Assembly (NCBI GenBank): GCA_904502145.1
Contig: CAJGDH010000016.1
Span: 1 to 15,674, forward strand
Source of the DNA: an uncultured Eubacterium sp.
Lineage (GTDB): Bacteria; Bacillota; Clostridia; Lachnospirales; Lachnospiraceae
Direction of reading: 5' to 3'
DNA: 15,674 nt
The stretch's first letter is position 1; every line of letters starts with the position of its first letter. The notes under the pieces are model-generated. The model did not search any database and was not told where the DNA came from. It saw only the letters and a program-made list of their open reading frames with translations. This document shows, piece by piece, positions 14,529 through 15,674 of the stretch. Made by a program: the position numbers and the translations under genes.

Positions 14529-15404
14529 TCAGTCCGCGTACCTTGTCAAGATTCTCCTTACTGACCCCAGATACCCTCTTCCGAAGAGATTGAGGTGGTT
14601 GAGAAGATGGTAGAGATTATAGAGGTCACGGCGGTCATCATATCCCGGTTCAAGGCAGCTGATCTGTCGATAGGTCTTATAAAAACGGGAAGAAAATCCG
14701 CCAAAAAGTTCTGTCATGGCAAGATCGGCCTCCGGATGTCCCCGGTAGACGGCAGGATCGATCAGCCATCCTTTTCCGTCGGGGCCGGTGATCAGATTAC
14801 CTGACCAGAGGTCTCCATGAATAAGGGAAGGTCTGGCCGGTTCGATCAGATATTTATCCAGATGGCTTAAAATGTATTCCGCCTTCCGCCTGTCCGTGGA
14901 GTCAAGATACGTTTCCGCCTCAGTGATCTGCGGCTGGAGACGGCAGTCACGGAAGAATTCGATCCATGAATCCCGTGGCCGGTTGATCTGCTTCCCGGCC
15001 CCGATCCAGTTATCCCCGGAAAAGCCGAAACTTTCTTCCACAGGACTTTGATGCATGGCAGCAAGTTCTTCGGCAAATCTCTCCCAGTAATCTTTTCTCT
15101 GCCCTGCAGGGGGCAGGTATTCCATGAGCAGGAAGGAAAAACTCCGGTCTGTTCCAAGAGCCAGAACTCTGGGGACCTGTATCGTCCGGGTTTCCCGGAT
15201 CGCTGCAAGGCCCTCTTCCTCCGCCACAAAATTTTCCAGGAAAGAAGGGACATTCGTCTTCATGAAGAGGGTCTCCCCCCGGTCAAGGGTAAGGGCCCAG
15301 GCCTCATTGATGTCCCCGCCGAAAACGGGCCGTCTTTCTTTTATTTTCCTGTCTTCCCCGTAAATATCTTTGATTGCCGCATTTAGAGAAGTATATCTTT
15401 TCAT
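14529..15404 (-). CDS. Fructosamine-3-kinase family protein (protein deglycation kinase)
   Basis: A 291-residue member of the fructosamine kinase family (FN3K, PF03881; E. coli YniA type). Visible motifs are the glycine loop VFGGDINEAW (27-36), K49 in FMKTN, the catalytic loop LIHGDLWSGN (194-203) and DPAVYRGHPEADLAMTELFGGF (216-237), which is diagnostic for the family. It phosphorylates ketoamine adducts (fructosamines, or ribulosamines in many bacteria) on glycated amines so that they fall apart, a repair reaction in the cytosol. The length is normal and key residues are intact. Its ATG overlaps the stop codon of the upstream TIGR04076-type gene by four bases (ATGA, 15401-15404), which indicates translational coupling and a shared operon. 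The mtnK-like gene follows 104 bases later. Confidence 0.95.
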   Translation of the reverse strand: MKRYTSLNAAIKDIYGEDRKIKERRPVFGGDINEAWALTLDRGETLFMKTNVPSFLENFVAEEEGLAAIRETRTIQVPRVLALGTDRSFSFLLMEYLPPAGQRKDYWERFAEELAAMHQSPVEESFGFSGDNWIGAGKQINRPRDSWIEFFRDCRLQPQITEAETYLDSTDRRKAEYILSHLDKYLIEPARPSLIHGDLWSGNLITGPDGKGWLIDPAVYRGHPEADLAMTELFGGFSSRFYKTYRQISCLEPGYDDRRDLYNLYHLLNHLNLFGRGYLGSVRRILTRYAD

Positions 15405-15674
15405 TCTTCCATCGTCTCCAGAAGAAAACTGACGGGACGGAAACCGTCATTGCATGAGATCATGGCGGACTTTTTATTTTTCATCCATCCGTCATAAAAA
15501 TCCTCCGCCCCGTGGGCAAGGGCCATCACAAAGGGAGAGATGGTCTCCCAGGCACTGTCACAAAAACCCTCCGGTTTGTTCCAGCCTTCGGCAACGAATT
15601 CTTTCCCCAGTTCCATGTCACAGGCATGTTCCAAAGGGTTTTCATATTCTGCGATCAGATCATCATAGCGGGCC
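15401..15674 (-). CDS. TIGR04076-family small protein, partial (5' end outside window)
   Basis: The last roughly 91 codons of a gene that enters from beyond the right edge; no start is visible, and a TTG at 15634 is internal. The sequence GKEFVAEGWNKPEGFCDSAW, followed by a VMALAHG segment and then SCNDGFRPVSFLLE, matches the small uncharacterised TIGR04076 family as I recall it. These are proteins of about 90-110 residues with a conserved KPEGFC-W segment and a CNDG/CTDG-RPV C-terminus. The biochemical function is unknown. The stop overlaps the start of the fructosamine kinase gene by four bases, so the two proteins are coupled and may act together. Confidence 0.8.
   Translation of the reverse strand, partial: ARYDDLIAEYENPLEHACDMELGKEFVAEGWNKPEGFCDSAWETISPFVMALAHGAEDFYDGWMKNKKSAMISCNDGFRPVSFLLETMEE

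Noticed and set aside
13174..15674. The kinases and TIGR04076 protein as tailoring genes of the NRPS cluster
   Set aside because: A terminator (13112-13137) and a separate promoter (13081-13109) separate them from the NRPS-MATE unit, and both kinases match families with other known roles.

Overview
The window looks like a chromosomal segment of a low-to-mid GC Gram-positive anaerobe of the class Clostridia, most likely a Lachnospiraceae-type gut bacterium. The evidence is strong purine-rich Shine-Dalgarno sites, sigma-A-like promoters, a short DtxR-family regulator, a lipoprotein signal without outer-membrane genes, a TIGR04076-type small protein and a compact NRPS with a MATE exporter. The genus is an inference and cannot be fixed from the sequence. 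No rRNA, tRNA, CRISPR array, IS element or phage gene was seen.

Layout from left to right. Bases 180-557 (+) hold a DtxR/MntR-family metal-dependent regulator with its own promoter and terminator. On the minus strand follow a low-molecular-weight protein tyrosine phosphatase (637-1116) and a PheC-like cyclohexadienyl dehydratase / solute-binding-fold protein without a signal peptide (1235-2026), whose promoter region carries tandem repeats and a dyad. A minus-strand operon then runs from 6897 down to 2207: a nucleoside-phosphorylase-superfamily nucleosidase, an ABC exporter, a CPBP membrane protease and a NUP-family lipoprotein, closed by a strong terminator. A divergent promoter region separates it from a plus-strand VOC/glyoxalase gene (7157-7525, with a structured leader and a terminator) and an unrecognised five-TM, coiled-coil membrane protein (7624-8544).

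The right half is on the minus strand. An A-PCP-C nonribosomal peptide synthetase (10041-13040) is followed three bases later by a MATE exporter (8628-10037), both driven by a good promoter just upstream. Beyond a terminator come a methylthioribose-kinase-like protein (13174-14424), a fructosamine-3-kinase family protein (14529-15404), and, overlapping it by four bases, the truncated C-terminal part of a TIGR04076-family protein that runs off the window.

The strongest candidate for a little-described system is the NRPS-MATE pair. The adenylation domain starts the protein, lacks the aspartate that normally holds the alpha-amino group, and is followed by a carrier and a terminal condensation domain. 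This suggests activation of a carboxylic acid (fatty or aryl) that is amidated by a free amine and exported. Secondary candidates are the apparently cytosolic PheC-like protein and the four-gene operon with two nucleoside-phosphorylase-fold proteins around an ABC exporter and a CPBP protease.
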